A DNA stretch of 64,000 nt from JAIVGV01 sp036389335 (GTDB lineage: Bacteria > Acidobacteriota > Blastocatellia > Pyrinomonadales > Pyrinomonadaceae). A program made the translations under genes and the position numbers. Below the pieces are notes generated by a model. That model saw only the letters and a program-made list of their open reading frames with translations. It was not told the origin of the DNA and made no database searches. Shown here piece after piece: positions 61,342 through 64,000 of the stretch. Each line of letters starts with the position of its first letter. The first letter of the stretch is position 1. The stretch is from assembly GCA_036389335.1 (NCBI GenBank), contig DASVQC010000108.1, positions 1-64,000 of the forward strand, given 5' to 3'.

Positions 61342-62674
61342 GGTGCGGGAACCGGCGAAGAGTTTGGTGGAGACGGTCGCGCGCGGCGACGCGGGCGCGC
61401 TCGCCCGCGTGCTGCGGCGGATCGCGGGCCGCAACGTCGCGCTCGACGCCGAGGCGTTGGAGCGCGCGGCGAAGATCGTCGAGGACGTGCGGCGGCGCGG
61501 CGACGCGGCGCTCGTCGATTACGCGCGGCAGTTTGACGGCGTCGAGATGAGGCCCGCGGAGCTGCGGGTCGGCGAAGAGGGCCTGCGCCGCGCCGCCGCG
61601 CGGGCTAACGCCCACGTGCTCGCCGCGCTGCGCGAGAGCATCAAGCAGGTTCGCGCCTTCCACGAGTTCGAGCGGCAGGAGTCGTGGGAGGTGGAGACCG
61701 CGAACGGCGTCCGCCTCGGCCAGCGCGTCGCGCCCGTCGGCGGGGCGGGCCTCTACGTGCCCGGGGGGACGGCGAGCTACCCGTCTTCGGTGGTGATGAA
61801 CGTCGTTCCGGCGCAGGTCGCGGGCGTCAGCCGCGTCGTGGTGACGACGCCGCCGCGCGCGCTCGACGAGAGCCCGGCGGTCAGCGCGGCGCTCGTCGAA
61901 TTGGGCGTGACGGAGGTCTACGCCGTCGGCGGCGCGCAGGCCATCGCCGCGCTCGCCTACGGGACGGAGACGGTGCCGCGCGTAGACGTCATCACGGGGC
62001 CCGGCAACAAGTACGTGGCGGCGGCCAAGAAGCTGGTCTTCGGGGCGGTCGGCATCGACTCCATCGCGGGGCCGACCGAGGTCGTCGTCGTCGCGGACGA
62101 GACGGCGCGCGCCGACTTCGTCGCCGCAGACATGCTCGCGCAGGCGGAGCACGGCGAAGACGCCTCAGCCGTGCTCATCACGACCAGCGACGCGCTCGCG
62201 CTCGCGACGGCGCGCGAGCTGGCGCGGCAGGCGCGAGACCTGCCGCGCCGCCCCGTGGTCGAGCAGTCGCTCGCGCGCTACGGGGCGATCATCGTGGTCG
62301 GGGGCGCGGGGGAAGCTTGCGCGTTGGTGAACGAGTTGGCCCCCGAACACCTTGAGATCATCGCGCGCGGGGAGCAGGAGATCGCCGACGGGGTTCGCAA
62401 CGCGGGGGCCATCTTCTTCGGGGCGCACGCGCCGGAGGCGGTGGGCGATTACATCGCGGGGCCGAACCACGTGCTGCCCACGGGCGGCGCGGCGCGCTTC
62501 TCCTCCGCGCTCGGCGTCGGAAACTTCCTCAAGCGAACCAGCGTCATCAGGTACACGCGCGCGGAGCTTGAGAGAACCGCGCCGATGATCGCGGCGCTGG
62601 CCGGGGCCGAAGGGCTCGACGCGCACGCGCGCTCGGCCATGATCCGTCTGGAAAGGGGTGAGCCTGATGCCTAG
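61334..62674 (+). CDS. hisD: histidinol dehydrogenase
   Basis: Encodes 446 residues. Signature regions: GGAGLYVPGGTASYPSSVVMNVVPA (start of the NAD-binding domain), DVITGPGNKYVAAAKK, IAGPTEVVVVAD, and a zinc-binding region with QAEHGEDAS and the late PNHVLPTGG. It oxidises histidinol to histidine in two NAD-linked steps, the last reactions of the pathway. The GTG start overlaps hisG. It lies mid-operon, as in many bacteria. Confidence 0.96.
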   Translation: MTEVREPAKSLVETVARGDAGALARVLRRIAGRNVALDAEALERAAKIVEDVRRRGDAALVDYARQFDGVEMRPAELRVGEEGLRRAAARANAHVLAALRESIKQVRAFHEFERQESWEVETANGVRLGQRVAPVGGAGLYVPGGTASYPSSVVMNVVPAQVAGVSRVVVTTPPRALDESPAVSAALVELGVTEVYAVGGAQAIAALAYGTETVPRVDVITGPGNKYVAAAKKLVFGAVGIDSIAGPTEVVVVADETARADFVAADMLAQAEHGEDASAVLITTSDALALATARELARQARDLPRRPVVEQSLARYGAIIVVGGAGEACALVNELAPEHLEIIARGEQEIADGVRNAGAIFFGAHAPEAVGDYIAGPNHVLPTGGAARFSSALGVGNFLKRTSVIRYTRAELERTAPMIAALAGAEGLDAHARSAMIRLERGEPDA

Positions 62675-63737
62675 CCCGACCGAGAGCGTCAAAGCGCGCG
62701 TGCGGGCCCTGCGCCCCTACTCGCTCAGCCCCGACCGGGCGCGCGTCAAGCTCAACCAGAACGAGAACCCGTGGGACGCCGACGCCGCCGTCAAGCGGGA
62801 GACTCTCGCGCGCCTGCGCGGGCGCGCGTGGTCGCGCTACCCCGACTTCGTGCCCGCCTCGCTGCACGAGCGGCTCGCGGCTTTCGCCGGGTGGCGGCCC
62901 GACGGCGTCATCGCGGGCAACGGCTCGAACGAGTTGATCCAAGCCCTGATGATGGTCACGGTCGGCGAGGGCGCGCGCGTCGTCATCTCCGAGCCGACCT
63001 TCGCGCTCTACCGGCAGATCGCCACGATCCTCGGCGGCGAGGTCGTCAGCGTCCCGCTCACGCCCGCGTTCCAGTACGACACGGAGGCGCTCGGCGGCGC
63101 GATTGAAGCGTCGCAGCCCGCGCTGACGATCATCTGTTCGCCGAACAACCCGACCGGCTGCGTGATGTCGCTCGACGCGCTCGACGCGCTCGCCGAAGCC
63201 TCGCGCGGGCTCGTCGTCGTCGACGAAGCCTACTTCGAGTTCGCGGGCGCGACGGCGGTGCCGCTCATCGAGCGACGCCCGAACGTGGTCGTCCTCCGCA
63301 CCTTCTCGAAGGCGATGGCGATGGCCGCGCTGCGCGTCGGCTACCTGCTGGCCGCGCCCGAGCTGGCGCGCGAGGTGGCGAAGGCCGTCCTCCCCTACAA
63401 CCTCAACGCCGTCTCGCAGACAGCCGCCGAGGTCGCCGTCGAGATGTACGAGGCGCAGCTCAGGCCGCTCGTCGAGAAGATCGTCGGCGAGCGCGAGCGG
63501 CTCTACGACGAGCTTTCGCGCGTCGCCGGACTTCTCCCCGTCCGCTCGCGCGCGAACTTCATGATCGTCCGCTCGTCGATGGAGCCGCGCCGCGTCTTCG
63601 CAGAGCTGCTGGAGCGCGACATCCTCGTCCGCGACGTGAGCGGCTACCCGATGCTCAAAGACTACTTCCGCGTGAACGCGGGGACGCCCGCCGAGAACGA
63701 CCTCCTCGTCGCGGCCCTCCGGGAGATTTTCACATGA
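62667..63737 (+). CDS. hisC: histidinol-phosphate aminotransferase
   Basis: Encodes 356 residues, a fold-type I aminotransferase. PLP-binding Lys215 in RTFSKAMAMAALRVGY; SPNNPTG and VVDEAYFEF contain other cofactor-binding residues. It starts near KARVRALRPYSLSPDR, a HisC-type opening. It converts imidazole-acetol phosphate to histidinol phosphate. ATG 62667 is chosen because AAAGGGG stands about 9 nt upstream; a GTG at 62658 would bury this. Its stop overlaps the hisB ATG (ATGA). Confidence 0.95.
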   Translation: MPSPTESVKARVRALRPYSLSPDRARVKLNQNENPWDADAAVKRETLARLRGRAWSRYPDFVPASLHERLAAFAGWRPDGVIAGNGSNELIQALMMVTVGEGARVVISEPTFALYRQIATILGGEVVSVPLTPAFQYDTEALGGAIEASQPALTIICSPNNPTGCVMSLDALDALAEASRGLVVVDEAYFEFAGATAVPLIERRPNVVVLRTFSKAMAMAALRVGYLLAAPELAREVAKAVLPYNLNAVSQTAAEVAVEMYEAQLRPLVEKIVGERERLYDELSRVAGLLPVRSRANFMIVRSSMEPRRVFAELLERDILVRDVSGYPMLKDYFRVNAGTPAENDLLVAALREIFT

Positions 63738-64000
63738 CGACTAACTTAACGACCGACGACGCGCAGGCGGACGCCGCCCGCACGGCGGGCGCGCGCACGG
63801 CCACCGTGCGGCGGCAGACGAAGGAGACGGACGTGCGCGTCTCGCTCACGCTCGACGGGCGCGGCGACGCGCGGATCAGCACGGGCGTGCCGTTCCTCGA
63901 TCACATGCTCGAACTGTTCGCGCGCCACGGCCTCTTCGACCTCGACGTGGAGTGTCGCGGCGACCTGCACATCGACGATCACCACTCGGTCGAGGACGTC
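63734..64000 (+). CDS. hisB: imidazoleglycerol-phosphate dehydratase, partial (cut by window end)
   Basis: The first 89 codons of hisB are present: an Ala/Asp-rich lead-in, then TVRRQTKETDVRVSLTLDGRG, ISTGVPFLDHMLELFARHGLFDLDV and HIDDHHSVEDV, which contains the metal-binding His cluster of the family. It dehydrates imidazoleglycerol phosphate. The remainder lies beyond the window. The ATGA overlap with hisC again implies coupling. Confidence 0.93.
   Translation, partial: MTTNLTTDDAQADAARTAGARTATVRRQTKETDVRVSLTLDGRGDARISTGVPFLDHMLELFARHGLFDLDVECRGDLHIDDHHSVEDV

Overview
The window is a GC-rich bacterial chromosome segment with tightly packed genes and almost no mobile DNA. Several traits suggest Acidobacteriota, probably the Blastocatellia/Pyrinomonadales side: a carboxypeptidase-regulatory-like outer-membrane barrel, Asn/Ala-rich lipoprotein linkers, LytS/LytTR signalling, many short secreted proteins of unknown function, and abundant palindromic intergenic repeats. 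This placement is inferred from gene content; no rRNA or other phylogenetic marker was used.

Layout. 0-7 kb: secreted esterase, a large membrane-bound PDZ-GAF-PAS histidine kinase, and an outer-membrane barrel protein. 7-20 kb: M16 peptidase, serine hydrolase, metallo-beta-lactamase-fold hydrolase, then a purine block (purB, purS, purQ, purL) interleaved with a small SRA-like protein and two secreted thioredoxin-fold proteins, followed by an SGNH hydrolase. 20-25 kb: class I fructose-bisphosphate aldolase, an ECF sigma/anti-sigma pair, a 67-residue protein and the AmmeMemoRadiSam radical SAM enzyme. 25-27 kb: a visibly more AT-rich patch with a secreted protein and a frameshifted metzincin-type protease. 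27-35 kb: NTF2-like lipoprotein, bactofilin, nagZ, queG, moaA, Uma2 protein and a secreted protein. 35-37 kb: TPP riboswitch, terminator and thiC. 37-45 kb: a single-polypeptide type ISP-like restriction-modification enzyme, a GH63-like hydrolase and a potassium-channel-like protein. 45-51 kb (minus strand): secreted proteins, a NurA nuclease with a HAS-barrel protein and two small membrane proteins, and a TPR protein. 51-59 kb: LytS/LytTR pair, amino-acid permease, flavin-binding protein, DinB protein, EamA transporter and Ada. 59-64 kb: the histidine operon hisZ-G-D-C-B, cut by the window end.

Two regulatory or structural themes stand out. First, hisZ is preceded by a compact attenuator-like leader: a TTGACA/TATAAA promoter with an 18-nt spacer, a 37-codon frame with nine His codons, a stretch able to pair with the terminator's 5' arm, and a GC-rich hairpin ending in a T-run. 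This looks like ribosome-mediated histidine attenuation. Second, at least a dozen gene borders carry elements built from 7-bp units (GTGACGG, GATGAGT, GTTAGCT, GTACTGA, GTCCGAA, GTCAGTT, GGTTTAC and others), usually arranged as long inverted repeats. Some end in T-runs next to stop codons, and two lie inside coding sequence (the SRA-like gene and purL).

The genes form mostly short co-directional units with 4-bp or smaller stop/start overlaps (purS/purQ/SRA-like, LytS/LytTR, hisZ/G, hisC/B, and the two membrane proteins with the HAS-barrel gene). No tRNA, rRNA, CRISPR array, prophage or insertion sequence was recognised.
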